DNA of 64,000 nt from the NCBI RefSeq assembly GCF_001457435.1, contig NZ_LN881717.1, positions 505,896 through 569,895 of the forward strand, read 5' to 3'. Each line of letters begins with the position of its first letter. The stretch's first letter is position 1. A model generated the notes under the pieces. It saw nothing but the letters and a program-made list of their open reading frames with translations, ran no database searches and was not told the DNA's origin. Both the position numbers and the translations under genes were made by a program. Below, in pieces: positions 1-7,829 of the stretch. The DNA comes from Actinobaculum massiliense (GTDB lineage Bacteria; Actinomycetota; Actinomycetes; Actinomycetales; Actinomycetaceae).

Positions 1-1214
1 GCGGCCGGTGGAACCCGATATTCCAGAATTCGGCACCAGGTTTCTAAATCGTGGCGCACGTGCGGATAACTCGCCGGAGCCAGATGTGGCAATACTGAGA
101 CGTGGCCGAGCAGGCAGGCCCAATCATCCACCCGATATCCCGGGCCGAGGGAATCGACGTCAATAATGCCCGCCGAAAAACGTCCCTCATTTTCGGTGAG
201 GAAAATATTGGCCTCGTAGAAATCCCCGTGTACCGGTTGGAGCGGCCCGGGCGGGACGGTCGCGAGGATTTCCTCCACTCCCGCCGCCACCGCTTTGGCG
301 CGGTCCCTAATCTCCGGAAGCGCCGTCGCCGCCGCATTCGCGTAGTGGCTTACTCGCTCTGACCAGGCAGGTTTGCGGGTGAGGGTGAGACTCGCCGCAG
401 GCAGGCGATTAAGCGTTGTCTCCAAGGCTTCGAGCACCGGGCGCGCCCGCACCAGGAGCCCCCGGCCGAGCGCATTGGCTAAGGGTGTACCTGCGATACG
501 TGAAATGAGAACTAACCCCCGCTCGTCTTGAGCCAAAATTGCGGGAGCCTTCACCCCCGCCCGAAGCAAAATCCGATGGCGCTTTGCCAGTGAGGCTGCC
601 GCGGGTGGACGAAGCACCTTCGCAAATGCGTCCTCGCCCTCGGTCACCACCCTCGCTACGGCGCGCCGGGTGGGCCGGTAACTCTTGAGTTCCACCGTGG
701 CATCACGCCCCAAGAATTCGCTCATTTGGCGCGGTGAGCATAGGAGCGGAAGGGCGGGAAGCTCGGGGTCGTTGGGGTGCTCCCATACCGCCACCCGCAG
801 ACCCTCCACGGTGAGATGAGAGACCGTAGGAAGGTGAGGATGGGAGAGGCGGGCGGTAGAGGCGCACACGTATTTCTCATGGACGGATTGTCTCGGGGCG
901 ATCCGCCCCGCGCTAGGAGCCTGAACCGAGTCAGGGGCGCCCGCGCTAGGAGCCTGGCCCGCGTTCGCGGCGCCCGAGTTAGCGGCGGCGGGAACACCAC
1001 CCGCGCCGGGTATGCCCGCTCCCTCGGAAAGCCCCACTCGATAACCCACGGTCACCCCGGCACCGGGGCGGTGATTGACGGAGTTAACATTCCAGCGAAT
1101 GACCGTGCCGGTGCCGGCATAAAAAGCCTGTAGCCCCTCTCCGGCGCGGGGACCCGTAAGCACAGCAAGTGCTTGTGCCTCAGCGCGCTCCCGTGACATA
1201 CCCATACCCAACAT
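1..1214 (-). CDS. Aminoglycoside-phosphotransferase-like protein, cut by the left edge
   Basis: An uninterrupted minus-strand frame runs from ATG at 1214 off the window edge (about 404 codons seen), so the C-terminus is missing. The kinase signature HGDFYEAN lies near residue 329, followed about 20 residues later by IIDVDSLG and a VDDW motif. These match the catalytic Asp/Asn loop and the metal-binding Asp of APH/choline-kinase folds. The N-terminal 200 residues (VNHRPGAGVTVGYRV; VWEHPNDPELP; SYRPTRRAV) resemble a domain that I recall in actinobacterial phosphotransferases of unknown substrate. Between the two halves is an Ala/Gly/Pro-rich linker with an 11-residue repeat. GAGG stands four bases before the 1214 ATG; in-frame ATGs at 1205 and 1199 are alternatives. 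It is divergent from adenosine deaminase with only 36 bp between starts. Substrate unknown. Confidence 0.8.
   Translation of the reverse strand, partial: MLGMGMSRERAEAQALAVLTGPRAGEGLQAFYAGTGTVIRWNVNSVNHRPGAGVTVGYRVGLSEGAGIPGAGGVPAAANSGAANAGQAPSAGAPDSVQAPSAGRIAPRQSVHEKYVCASTARLSHPHLPTVSHLTVEGLRVAVWEHPNDPELPALPLLCSPRQMSEFLGRDATVELKSYRPTRRAVARVVTEGEDAFAKVLRPPAAASLAKRHRILLRAGVKAPAILAQDERGLVLISRIAGTPLANALGRGLLVRARPVLEALETTLNRLPAASLTLTRKPAWSERVSHYANAAATALPEIRDRAKAVAAGVEEILATVPPGPLQPVHGDFYEANIFLTENEGRFSAGIIDVDSLGPGYRVDDWACLLGHVSVLPHLAPASYPHVRHDLETWCRILEYRVPPA
909..974. repeat. 33-bp direct repeat in the linker of the phosphotransferase
   Basis: The 15-mer CGCGCTAGGAGCCTG occurs at 909 and again at 942, a period of 33 bp (11 codons). 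Read on the minus strand it gives the repeated peptide QAPSAG in a low-complexity Ala/Gly/Pro/Ser linker. Copy number could vary by slippage without shifting the frame. Confidence 0.7.
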
Positions 1215-1250
1215 TGTGCCTCAAACGCCACGGGATGGAATGATGGTTGG

Positions 1251-2315
1251 GTGCGCGATCTACAGAAACTTCCGAAAGCTCACTTGCATTTGCATTTCAC
1301 CGGCTCGCTGAGCGTGCCCACCTTGGAGGACCTCGCCCGCCGCCAGAAGCGGCGTTTGCCGGATAACCTCACGGACAATGTGGCGCTCCACGTTCCCGCC
1401 GACCAGCGTGGCTGGTTCCGTTTCCAACGCTCTTATGATTCGGCCCGCACCGTGGTGCGATCCGAGGAGGCCATGCGCCGCATCGTGCGCGAGGCAGCAA
1501 AAGCCGATGCCGCGGAAGGCTCGCGCCGCTTAGAAATTCAAATCGATCCCACCAGCTATGCCCCATTTGTTGGAGGTATTACACCCGCTCTGGAAATCGT
1601 GCTCGATGAGGCGGTTAAGGCACAGCACGAATCCGGGGTGGAGATGGGCGTCATCGTCGCCGCCTCGCGCACCCGCCATCCCATGGATGCGCGCACCCTC
1701 GCCCGCCTGGCGGCTCGCTACGCCGGAGACGGCCCCGGCCAGGTGATCGGCTTCGGCCTTTCCAATGACGAGCGACGCGGCGAGGTGAGCGAATGGGGGC
1801 CCGCTTTCCGCATCGCCTGCCGCGCCGGCCTCAAGCTGGTTCCGCACGGAGGCGAACTGCTGGGCGCGCAAGCAATTTGGAAGACGCTTGAGTATTTGCA
1901 TCCCGACCGCATTGGTCACGGGATCCGCGCCGTGGAGGATCCGCGCCTCCTCGAGGTCCTCGCCGAGCGCGGCATCGCCCTGGAGGTGTGCCCGGCGTCG
2001 AACGTCTCTTTGGGGGTCTTTAGCGATGAAAGCGAAGTTCCACTTCGCATTATTTTCGACGCCGGAATTCCCATCGCGCTTTCCGCCGATGATCCGCTCC
2101 TTTTCCTCTCCCGCCTCACCGACCAGTATGAGACCGCCCGCAACCTGGGCTTTTCGGATGAAGAACTGGCAGAGCTGGCTCGCGAATCAATTCGCGCCAG
2201 CTTCGCCGCGGAAAGCTCCAAGCGGGCGTGGCTGAGCGAAGTGGACGCCTGGCTCGCGAACGAACCAATAACGAGCAAACCCGCGATGCCTAGCGACTGC
2301 GTTACCGAAAGGTAG
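1251..2315 (+). CDS. add: Adenosine deaminase family protein
   Basis: This 354-residue amidohydrolase probably converts adenosine to inosine in the cytoplasm. The zinc pair HLH is at residues 13 and 15 (KAHLHLHFTGS). HGGE near residue 199, HGIRA, CPASNVSLG and SADDP near residue 280 match the family's zinc and catalytic motifs in order. The usual Asp in the 'HLDG' motif is Thr here. The start is GTG 1251; nearby ATGs are out of frame. There is no clear Shine-Dalgarno, but AATGAT ends six bases before the GTG, so the gene may be leaderless. Two nucleoside hydrolase and transporter pairs in the window make a role in nucleoside salvage likely. A deaminase for another adenine derivative cannot be excluded. 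Confidence 0.85.
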   Translation: MRDLQKLPKAHLHLHFTGSLSVPTLEDLARRQKRRLPDNLTDNVALHVPADQRGWFRFQRSYDSARTVVRSEEAMRRIVREAAKADAAEGSRRLEIQIDPTSYAPFVGGITPALEIVLDEAVKAQHESGVEMGVIVAASRTRHPMDARTLARLAARYAGDGPGQVIGFGLSNDERRGEVSEWGPAFRIACRAGLKLVPHGGELLGAQAIWKTLEYLHPDRIGHGIRAVEDPRLLEVLAERGIALEVCPASNVSLGVFSDESEVPLRIIFDAGIPIALSADDPLLFLSRLTDQYETARNLGFSDEELAELARESIRASFAAESSKRAWLSEVDAWLANEPITSKPAMPSDCVTER

Positions 2316-2343
2316 CGCGCACCGTTCCCACGGGTTAGCACAC

Positions 2344-2374
2344 GCTTGCTGAAAGTGATTGCATGCTTGCTGAA
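2344..2374. repeat. Short direct repeat, period 21 bp
   Basis: GCTTGCTGAA occurs at 2344-2353 and 2365-2374, with further similarity after each copy. It lies between the convergent ends of the adenosine deaminase and MFS genes. No function can be assigned. Confidence 0.5.
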
Positions 2375-2413
2375 GGTTAACGCTCCCCTTTCCGCGAAGC
2401 AGGCAGGCACATA

Positions 2414-2450
2414 CAAAAGGTGGGGCCAGCATCAAAGCCGAACCCCACCT
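2414..2450 (-). terminator. Rho-independent terminator after the first nucleoside MFS gene
   Basis: AGGTGGGG (2418-2425) pairs with CCCCACCT (2443-2450). On the minus strand the hairpin is followed by TTTTGTAT. It lies 45 bp beyond the stop of the MFS gene and would end the hydrolase-transporter transcript. Confidence 0.75.
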
Positions 2451-2494
2451 CAGCGATAGTGCCGGAATCACGATAGCGCTACCGGCATCGAATC

Positions 2495-3922
2495 CTATTC
2501 GGACTGCGCCTTAGCAACACTTTCCGGATTCGGAATAAGGAACGACATGCACAGCGCTAGGCCTACCAGCACCGCTCCCACTCCGATCCCGGCCTGGAAG
2601 CCGAGCGTCGGGTTATCCCCACCCAGCGCGGTTTGCACCGCGAAAAGAATGGCGAATGAGAGTCCCGCACCAAGGTTAAAGGCGCCCGCGTTCATACCCG
2701 GCAAATAACCCTGATTGTCCTCCGGGGAAAGAACCACTCCCATCCCGTTGAGCATGATATTCACCATGCCGGCGTAGGTAATGCCAACGGCCAGAGAGAT
2801 GAGGAAGAGCAGGAGCTTCGAGGGCGCCGCCATCACGAAGATCGCGGCGACGAGGAAGACGACCGTAAGCAACAATCCCGTTTGCAGCACCCGCTTGTAT
2901 CCAAAGCGCGAGGCAAGTTGGCCGGCAATCGGACCCATGACAAGACCCGCCATCGCGTAAGGAGTGAGGGTAAAGAAGGAAACCGTCTCCGGAGCGAGGC
3001 CCACACCGGTTGGTTCGGCCACCTGGGCAAAGTTCGGAATCAAGCCGTTCATCACCGCAAATACGCCGGTCATCACCAAGAGCGTAGTAGTGAGGAGGGC
3101 CCAGGTACGCCGTTGCTTCAGGTAGTGAACCGCAACCAGCGGGTCCTTCTTGTTAGATTCAATGCGCCAGAAGATCACCGCGAAAACGGCTGCCACCACA
3201 ATGAGGATGACGATCATCAACCAGCGAGCATCGCCGAGCTTTCCAAGCTCCTGGAAAATGAAGTAAACCGAGCCGAACACGATGAGTAGTGAAATAACAC
3301 CCGGCCAGTCCATCTTCGCCCCGGCTTCGTTGGAGTTGGAATCGCTGGTCCACACCCCCACTGCCAGAACCGCGAGGAAGCAAATAATCGCCATGCACCA
3401 GAACACGGCACGGAAACCCCACGTGCCGGCAAGCCAGCCGCCGAGGAGGGCATCCACGCCCGCGATACCACCGTTGACCGAGGTTAAAATGGCCATGAGT
3501 CCGGCGTAGCGTTTAGGATCGCGCACCTCCTGGTGCAACATAATGAGTGCCAAGGGCACCGTGGGTCCGGCAACGCCCTGCACAACACGGCCTACTGCAA
3601 GCACGCTAACGTTCGGTGCAAGCGCGGAAATGACGCAACCAATGCCGGTCATGAGGAGCATCCCGAATATGATCTTCTTGCGCCCAATCAGATCACCCCA
3701 GCGTGGCAAGAAAAGTGAAAAAAGCGCTGCCGCAGCGAAGAACGCGGTTTGCGTTACGCCGATTTGCGCATCGGTGGTGGCCAGTTCCTCGCGCATGGCC
3801 GCGAGCGCTGGTGAAAGCATGGAAGCATTGAGCTGGAAGGCAAAAATAGCGCACAGTAGCGCGATCATCAGCCCAACGATGCTCTTGCCCGATGCCGTTT
3901 TGGCTTCGGTATGGGTGGTCAT
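2495..3922 (-). CDS. MFS transporter, probable nucleoside importer (copy 1)
   Basis: The protein is 475 residues with about 12 to 14 hydrophobic segments. It has the MFS loop motif GDLIGRKK after helix 2 and a conserved FQLNASMLSPAL in helix 1. It is clearly paralogous to the MFS protein at 19792-21297: both share FQLNASMLSPAL, QTAFFA, GCVISA and VQGVAGPTV at equivalent positions. Both follow a nucleoside hydrolase gene, which is the basis for inferring nucleoside or base transport. The start ATG at 3922 is preceded by GAGGATGAT. The 143 bp between the hydrolase and this gene hold a strong GC hairpin. The C-terminus is cytosolic and short. The substrate is inferred from context only. Confidence 0.85.
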   Translation of the reverse strand: MTTHTEAKTASGKSIVGLMIALLCAIFAFQLNASMLSPALAAMREELATTDAQIGVTQTAFFAAAALFSLFLPRWGDLIGRKKIIFGMLLMTGIGCVISALAPNVSVLAVGRVVQGVAGPTVPLALIMLHQEVRDPKRYAGLMAILTSVNGGIAGVDALLGGWLAGTWGFRAVFWCMAIICFLAVLAVGVWTSDSNSNEAGAKMDWPGVISLLIVFGSVYFIFQELGKLGDARWLMIVILIVVAAVFAVIFWRIESNKKDPLVAVHYLKQRRTWALLTTTLLVMTGVFAVMNGLIPNFAQVAEPTGVGLAPETVSFFTLTPYAMAGLVMGPIAGQLASRFGYKRVLQTGLLLTVVFLVAAIFVMAAPSKLLLFLISLAVGITYAGMVNIMLNGMGVVLSPEDNQGYLPGMNAGAFNLGAGLSFAILFAVQTALGGDNPTLGFQAGIGVGAVLVGLALCMSFLIPNPESVAKAQSE

Positions 3923-3978
3923 ATCATCCTCTATTTCTCAGTTTTCTTCTTGGGCGGACCGGGCCAGATTGCCCGCTG

Positions 3979-4008
3979 GGGCGCGGGAACTTCCTCGCCC
4001 CCGCGCCC
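3979..4008. other. GC-rich stem-loop between nucleoside hydrolase and MFS genes
   Basis: GGGCGCGGG (3979-3987) pairs perfectly with CCCGCGCCC (4000-4008) around a 12-base loop. It lacks a T-run on the minus strand, so it is more likely an mRNA processing or stability element than a full terminator between the two co-oriented genes. Confidence 0.5.
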
Positions 4009-4065
4009 AGGATCGTAGCATTATTTCTTTTTGCCAACGAGAGAAGTTCGGTGCTCAGCGCACAG

Positions 4066-5034
4066 CTACTTGGCTAGGTAGTCGTTCTCACCGATATGTT
4101 CGAGCGCATCCGCAATCAGATCCCAGAAACGCTCCTGGTCGAGCTTGGTAGCTGCCCAAGTCGGGCAATCCGCCGGCGCCGGGGCGCGGAAGTCTGCAAC
4201 CGTCATACCCGTTGTCAGTGTTCCCGTTAATTCGACGTCGATCGGAACCTGGACCGTCTCCACAATGCTCGGATCAATGATGTAGGCGATCGTGCACGGA
4301 TCATGCACGGGCGGATAGTCGAAGCCTTGCGCATCCTTATACGATTCACCAAAGAAATCCATCAGCTCGTGAATAAAGCGCGCGGGCTTCGTGCCTACCG
4401 CGTCAATCTTCGCGTATGCCTCTGGTGTGCACAGTGCCTGATGGGTTAGATCGAGTCCCACCATGACTACTTTCCAACCTGCATTAAAGACCACGTGCGC
4501 GGCCTCCGGATCCACCTTGATATTGAACTCGGCCACCGCGGACCAGTTACCTACGTGGTAACCCCCGCCCATGAGAACCACTTCGCGCACGCGTTCCACA
4601 ATCGCCGGTTCTTTTCGAACCGCCATAGCGATATTGGTGAGCGGTCCGGTGGGAACTAGCGTTACTTCGCCTGGCTCGTGCTCCATAATCGTGTCGATAA
4701 TCAAATCGACCGCGTGGCGCGAATCGAGTTCAATCTTTGGTGTGGGGAGCTCGGTTCCATCCAGCCCACTCTCCCCGTGGATATCTGGCGCCACTTCAAC
4801 GTCGCGGACCATGGGATTCACGCATCCAGCGGCGAACGGAACCCCTTCAATCTTTAGTACGGTACCTACCGCCAAGGCGTTATTCGTGACCTTCTTCAAG
4901 GTTTGGTTACCACCCACCGTAGTAACCGCGAGCAGGTCAATCTTCGGATTTCCCCACGCCAAGAGCATCGCCACCGCGTCATCATGCCCAGGATCGCAAT
5001 CAAGAATAATCTTGCGCGTTGCCGTGTCTGCCAT
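4066..5034 (-). CDS. Nucleoside hydrolase (copy 1)
   Basis: This 322-residue inosine/uridine-preferring nucleoside hydrolase cleaves the N-glycosidic bond of ribonucleosides in the cytosol. The N-terminal DCDPGHDDAVA is the calcium- and ribose-binding Asp cluster. VPTGPLTNIA, the GGGYHVGNW loop, AEFNIKVDPEAA and the distal HDP complete the family pattern. I chose ATG 5034 because GGAG stands eight bases upstream; the frame stays open to 5067. It is transcribed ahead of the MFS gene. It is very similar along its length to the hydrolase at 18840-19799, pointing to a duplicated cassette. No LacI-type palindrome like that of copy 2 is evident upstream. Confidence 0.92.
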   Translation of the reverse strand: MADTATRKIILDCDPGHDDAVAMLLAWGNPKIDLLAVTTVGGNQTLKKVTNNALAVGTVLKIEGVPFAAGCVNPMVRDVEVAPDIHGESGLDGTELPTPKIELDSRHAVDLIIDTIMEHEPGEVTLVPTGPLTNIAMAVRKEPAIVERVREVVLMGGGYHVGNWSAVAEFNIKVDPEAAHVVFNAGWKVVMVGLDLTHQALCTPEAYAKIDAVGTKPARFIHELMDFFGESYKDAQGFDYPPVHDPCTIAYIIDPSIVETVQVPIDVELTGTLTTGMTVADFRAPAPADCPTWAATKLDQERFWDLIADALEHIGENDYLAK

Positions 5035-5111
5035 AGCTATCACTCCATTGTGCTGATCGGGTATCAAGGTTGGCGTCTCGGATTAAGACGCGATTGTAAA
5101 CCGCTTCACTC

Positions 5112-5117
5112 ATTATA
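5112..5117 (-). promoter_or_regulatory. Candidate -10 box for nucleoside hydrolase copy 1
   Basis: A perfect TATAAT on the minus strand lies about 80 bases upstream of the ATG at 5034. No good -35 hexamer is visible at 16 to 18 bases, so a regulated or weak promoter is inferred. Confidence 0.5.
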
Positions 5118-5232
5118 CAGTTGGGTACGACGACGGCTCCGGGACTCGCCACTACGCAATACTCACCCCGCGGGGCGTTCCAGCCCCGCACTCGAACGCA
5201 CGCCGCTAAAGCGCGTAACAACCGAGATAAAA

Positions 5233-6405
5233 CTACGCGAGGGCCTCGCCGAGCACCACCGGCTCGGGAACCAGCCACACCCCGAAGCGCTCCTTGACTC
5301 CGTTTTGGATTTCCCGGGCGAGGGCGCGAATATCGCCGGAGCGGGCCTCCCCGCGGTTGGTCAAGGCAAGGGTGTGCTTGGTGGAGAGCGTCGCCGGGCC
5401 GTCCCCGTACCCACGGTGGAAACCGGCGTGATCAATAAGCCAGGCGGCGGAGGTTTTGACAATTCCCTCGACCACTGGCGCACCGGAATTAAAGGTGGCT
5501 TTCTGCGCGTCTCGCACCTCGTAGCGCGGAGCGTCCGCGGGGAGCCCTTCCGCCTGCGCGGTTGTCAAAATCGGATTGGTAAAGAAGGATCCGAGGGAGA
5601 AGGTATCTCGATCGGCGTCGTCGAGCACCATGCCTTTCGACTTCCGCACCTCAATTACAGCTTCGCGGACGCGGCGGGTGGGCACCCGCTCCCCCAGCTC
5701 GACGCCGAGGACCGCGGCAAGTTGCGCGTAGCGAATGGGCTCAGAAAGGCTGGAGATACCGGTTTGGAATTCGACTTCCAACACGATGTAGCGCGGGCTG
5801 GCACCCCACTCGCCGATGGTTTCCTTGAGCAGGGAGCTGCGGTAGCCAAACTTCAAGTCGGCAGCGAAAAGGGTGTAGGTTTCCTGCCGCTTGCGATCGT
5901 AGACGCGAACGCTGGCGATAACGCTGGCCACTTCTTGCCCGTAGGCGCCGATGTTTTGGACCGGGGCGGCGCCCACCGTTCCTGGGATTCCCGAAAGCGC
6001 CTCCACGCCAATCCACTGGTTCTCAATGGCGTGAACCACGAACTCATCCCAGGGCGTTCCGCCTTCGACGGTAAAGGAAGCGCCACCGCAGTAGCTGGCG
6101 TCTTTGGGGCGCACCCCGCTACGCATATCGCGCACGACGACGCCGTCAAAACTCGCGTCGTCGGCGAGGATATTTGAGCCGCCTCCAAGCACCAGCACCG
6201 GGACGCCTTGCGCATCGTTTTCGCGAATCGCCTCAACTAGCTCCGCTTCCGAATGCGCTTCGACCAGCTCGTTGAAGGCTCCGCCCACACCGATGGTGGT
6301 GAGCTCGGCGAGGGTGGTGGCACCCGGGTGAATCCTATGGGATTGAACCGGGGGAAGAACCGGGGCGCCGTCGTCATGGGACTTTTCAGGAATTGCACAC
6401 GTCAC
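5233..6405 (-). CDS. murB: UDP-N-acetylenolpyruvoylglucosamine reductase
   Basis: MurB is the FAD- and NADPH-dependent enzyme that makes UDP-MurNAc, the second committed step of peptidoglycan precursor synthesis. The N-terminal TIGVGG and LGGGSNILADD form the FAD-binding part; SGIPGTVGAAPVQNIGAYG and the late SLGSFFTNP supply conserved active-site residues. At about 390 residues it fits the long actinobacterial type. The frame is open to a TTG at 6411. I prefer GTG 6405 because TAAGCT on the minus strand ends exactly six bases before it, a leaderless layout, and no Shine-Dalgarno is seen. It lies downstream of rpmG but is separated from it by a terminator. Confidence 0.93.
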   Translation of the reverse strand: MTCAIPEKSHDDGAPVLPPVQSHRIHPGATTLAELTTIGVGGAFNELVEAHSEAELVEAIRENDAQGVPVLVLGGGSNILADDASFDGVVVRDMRSGVRPKDASYCGGASFTVEGGTPWDEFVVHAIENQWIGVEALSGIPGTVGAAPVQNIGAYGQEVASVIASVRVYDRKRQETYTLFAADLKFGYRSSLLKETIGEWGASPRYIVLEVEFQTGISSLSEPIRYAQLAAVLGVELGERVPTRRVREAVIEVRKSKGMVLDDADRDTFSLGSFFTNPILTTAQAEGLPADAPRYEVRDAQKATFNSGAPVVEGIVKTSAAWLIDHAGFHRGYGDGPATLSTKHTLALTNRGEARSGDIRALAREIQNGVKERFGVWLVPEPVVLGEALA

Positions 6406-6411
6406 GTGCAA

Positions 6412-6417
6412 AGCTTA
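6412..6417 (-). promoter_or_regulatory. Candidate -10 box for leaderless murB
   Basis: TAAGCT on the minus strand is followed by six bases and then GTG 6405, so transcription would begin at or next to the start codon. The box matches TATAAT at four of six positions. No convincing -35 was found. Confidence 0.4.
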
Positions 6418-6430
6418 GCCCGTTGCACCG

Positions 6431-6463
6431 ACAACAAAAAAGCGGAGCACTTAGGCTCCGCTT
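6431..6463 (-). terminator. Rho-independent terminator after rpmG
   Basis: A perfect 9-bp stem (AAGCGGAGC at 6440-6448 with GCTCCGCTT at 6455-6463) and a six-base loop are followed on the minus strand by TTTTGTTGT. It ends the tRNA-rpmG transcript 33 bp past the rpmG stop. Confidence 0.9.
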
Positions 6464-6495
6464 CCCAGTTTGCCGCTCCGGGCAAATCGCTCAGA

Positions 6496-6666
6496 CTATC
6501 GGGTCTCGCGATGCGCCGTGGAGGCATTGCACCTCGGGCAGTACTTCTTCAGTTCAAGACGATCGGGCGTATTGCGCCGATTCTTCTTGGTGATATAGTT
6601 GCGCTCCTTGCAGTTCTCGCAAGCGAGGGTGATCTTGGGGCGCACATCAGCAGACTTGCTCGCCAT
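6496..6666 (-). CDS. rpmG: 50S ribosomal protein L33
   Basis: This 56-residue protein begins [20 protein letters not shown] and ends with [14 protein letters not shown]. Two CxxC pairs (residues 16/19 and 43/46) make it the zinc-binding form of L33. AGGAGCAAAGGAA precedes the ATG at 6666. It follows three tRNA genes on the same strand, and the tRNA-Thr, tRNA-Met, rpmG order is common in actinobacteria. The gene is short but the family match is unambiguous. Confidence 0.96.
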   Translation of the reverse strand: MASKSADVRPKITLACENCKERNYITKKNRRNTPDRLELKKYCPRCNASTAHRETR

Positions 6667-6707
6667 TTCCTTTGCTCCTCTAAAATTTGCCGACCTGATC
6701 GGACCAG

Positions 6708-6781
6708 TAGCGGGGGCGGGGATTGAACCCGCGACCTCACGATTATGAGTCGTGCGCTCTGACCATCTGAGCTACCCCGCC
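6708..6781 (-). tRNA. tRNA-Met (CAT)
   Basis: This is a 74-nt cloverleaf. The D arm is GCTC/GAGC, the anticodon arm CACGA-CTCATAA-TCGTG and the T arm GCGGG-TTCAATC-CCCGC. CCA is not encoded. The acceptor closes with a G1-U72 wobble rather than the C1-A72 mismatch of initiators, so it is read as elongator Met. A lysidine-modified Ile2 is a remote alternative. Confidence 0.93.
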
Positions 6782-6806
6782 GCAATCACTATCTAACATA
6801 GTGACG

Positions 6807-6879
6807 AGCCCCGAGAGAGAATCGAACTCTCGACCTTCTCCTTACCATGGAGACGCTCTGCCGACTGAGCTATCGGGGC
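6807..6879 (-). tRNA. tRNA-Thr (GGT)
   Basis: This is a 73-nt cloverleaf with acceptor GCCCCGA/TCGGGGC, anticodon arm TCTCC-ATGGTAA-GGAGA (anticodon GGT) and T arm GAGAG-TTCGATT-CTCTC. CCA is not encoded. Confidence 0.95.
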
Positions 6880-6943
6880 ATTCGCAAGAAACTTGCGACG
6901 AAGGTTTCCCCTCACGGAGCTACCTTACCGTTTCTCACGATCG

Positions 6944-7025
6944 TGGCGGGTGTAGGATTCGAACCTACGAAGCGTATCGCATCTGATTTACAGTCAGGTC
7001 CCTTTGGCCGCTCGGGAAACCCGCC
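6944..7025 (-). tRNA. tRNA-Tyr (GTA)
   Basis: This is an 82-nt class II tRNA with acceptor GGCGGGT/ACCCGCC, anticodon loop CTGTAAA within CTGA..TCAG, a long variable arm and T arm GTAGG-TTCGAAT-CCTAC. CCA is not encoded. It is the first gene of the tRNA-rpmG unit. Confidence 0.95.
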
Positions 7026-7057
7026 AATTTTGTTCCCCCTCTCGGAGGCACCAGATG

Positions 7058-7088
7058 AGATTACCAGGGGTAGCCGGGGGGATGTCAA
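7058..7088 (-). promoter_or_regulatory. Promoter of the tRNA-Tyr/Thr/Met-rpmG unit
   Basis: On the minus strand a perfect TTGACA (7083-7088) is followed after 19 bases by TAATCT (7058-7063) with an extended TGG just before it. The tRNA-Tyr 5' end lies about 33 bases downstream, which suits a stable-RNA promoter. Confidence 0.7.
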
Positions 7089-7272
7089 TTCCAGACCCAT
7101 ACACGTGGCGAGGTGCACTTTTTTCGGGCACTCGCGTACCCTGGTTCCACTACGTCAAATCATCCACTATTGGCGCGTAGCGGCGATTTTCTGGGAAAAC
7201 TCCCCGGCGGGGCTCTCCGCTTGCCCTCTCCCGGCGTCGTACGCGCCAATCCGACTCAGAAGGAGATCATCC

Positions 7273-7767
7273 ATGGCGGACGCCAGCTTCGACGTCGTAT
7301 CCGAATACGACCGCCAGGAAGTAGACAACGCAATCAACCAGGCAGCCAAAGAAATCGGGACGCGCTACGACTTCCGTAACGTGGGTGCGCGGGTAGAGCT
7401 TGAGGGCGAAACCATCAAAATGGCGGCGAATACCGCCGAGCGCACCCTCGCGGTTTGGGATGTGGTGCAGTCCAAGCTGGTGCGCCGCAAGGTATCACTC
7501 AAATGCGTGGACGTGGGCGACGCCGAGCCTTACCAGTCCGGCAAGGAGTACCGCCTGGTAGGCAATCTCCAGAAAGGGCTTTCTTCGGAGAACGCTAAGA
7601 AGATCACCAAGGTGATTCGCGATGAGGGGCCGAAGGGCGTGAAAACGCAGATTCAGGGCGATTCGGTGCGCGTGACCCACAAGTCTCGCGACACCTTGCA
7701 GGAAGTTATCGCGCTTTTGCGCGCAAAGAACTTCGACTTCGCGCTTCAGTTCCAGAACTACCGCTAA
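7273..7767 (+). CDS. YajQ family nucleotide-binding protein
   Basis: This 164-residue protein begins MADASFDVVSEYDRQEV, continues NAINQAAKEIGTRYDF and ends with FDFALQFQNYR. These are the hallmarks of the YajQ/UPF0234 family, which folds as two ferredoxin-like domains; some members bind cyclic di-GMP and others associate with nucleic acid. The frame is open upstream, but GAAGGAGAT six bases before ATG 7273 and the family N-terminus fix the start. It is a single gene convergent with lplA, with a strong hairpin between them. Whether this copy binds cyclic di-GMP cannot be told from sequence. Confidence 0.93.
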   Translation: MADASFDVVSEYDRQEVDNAINQAAKEIGTRYDFRNVGARVELEGETIKMAANTAERTLAVWDVVQSKLVRRKVSLKCVDVGDAEPYQSGKEYRLVGNLQKGLSSENAKKITKVIRDEGPKGVKTQIQGDSVRVTHKSRDTLQEVIALLRAKNFDFALQFQNYR

Positions 7768-7785
7768 ACAGCCGCTAGATGCAGA

Positions 7786-7821
7786 ACTGCGGCTAGTTCC
7801 ATAACGGTAACTAGCCGCAGT
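7786..7821. terminator. Bidirectional terminator-like hairpin
   Basis: A perfect 13-bp stem (ACTGCGGCTAGTT at 7786-7798 with its complement at 7809-7821) with a 10-base loop sits between the convergent YajQ and lplA genes. No long T-run follows on either strand. Confidence 0.7.
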
Positions 7822-7829
7822 GGCGCCGC

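Noticed and set aside
5087-5105. Possible LacI-type operator near nucleoside hydrolase copy 1
   Set aside because: TGTAAACCGCTTCA has one good half-site, but the other half does not pair and the central step differs from the site at 18648.
4903-6177. Plus-strand open frame of about 424 codons over nucleoside hydrolase and murB
   Set aside because: It covers the complement of two clear genes and an intergenic promoter, with low-complexity translation and no family motif.
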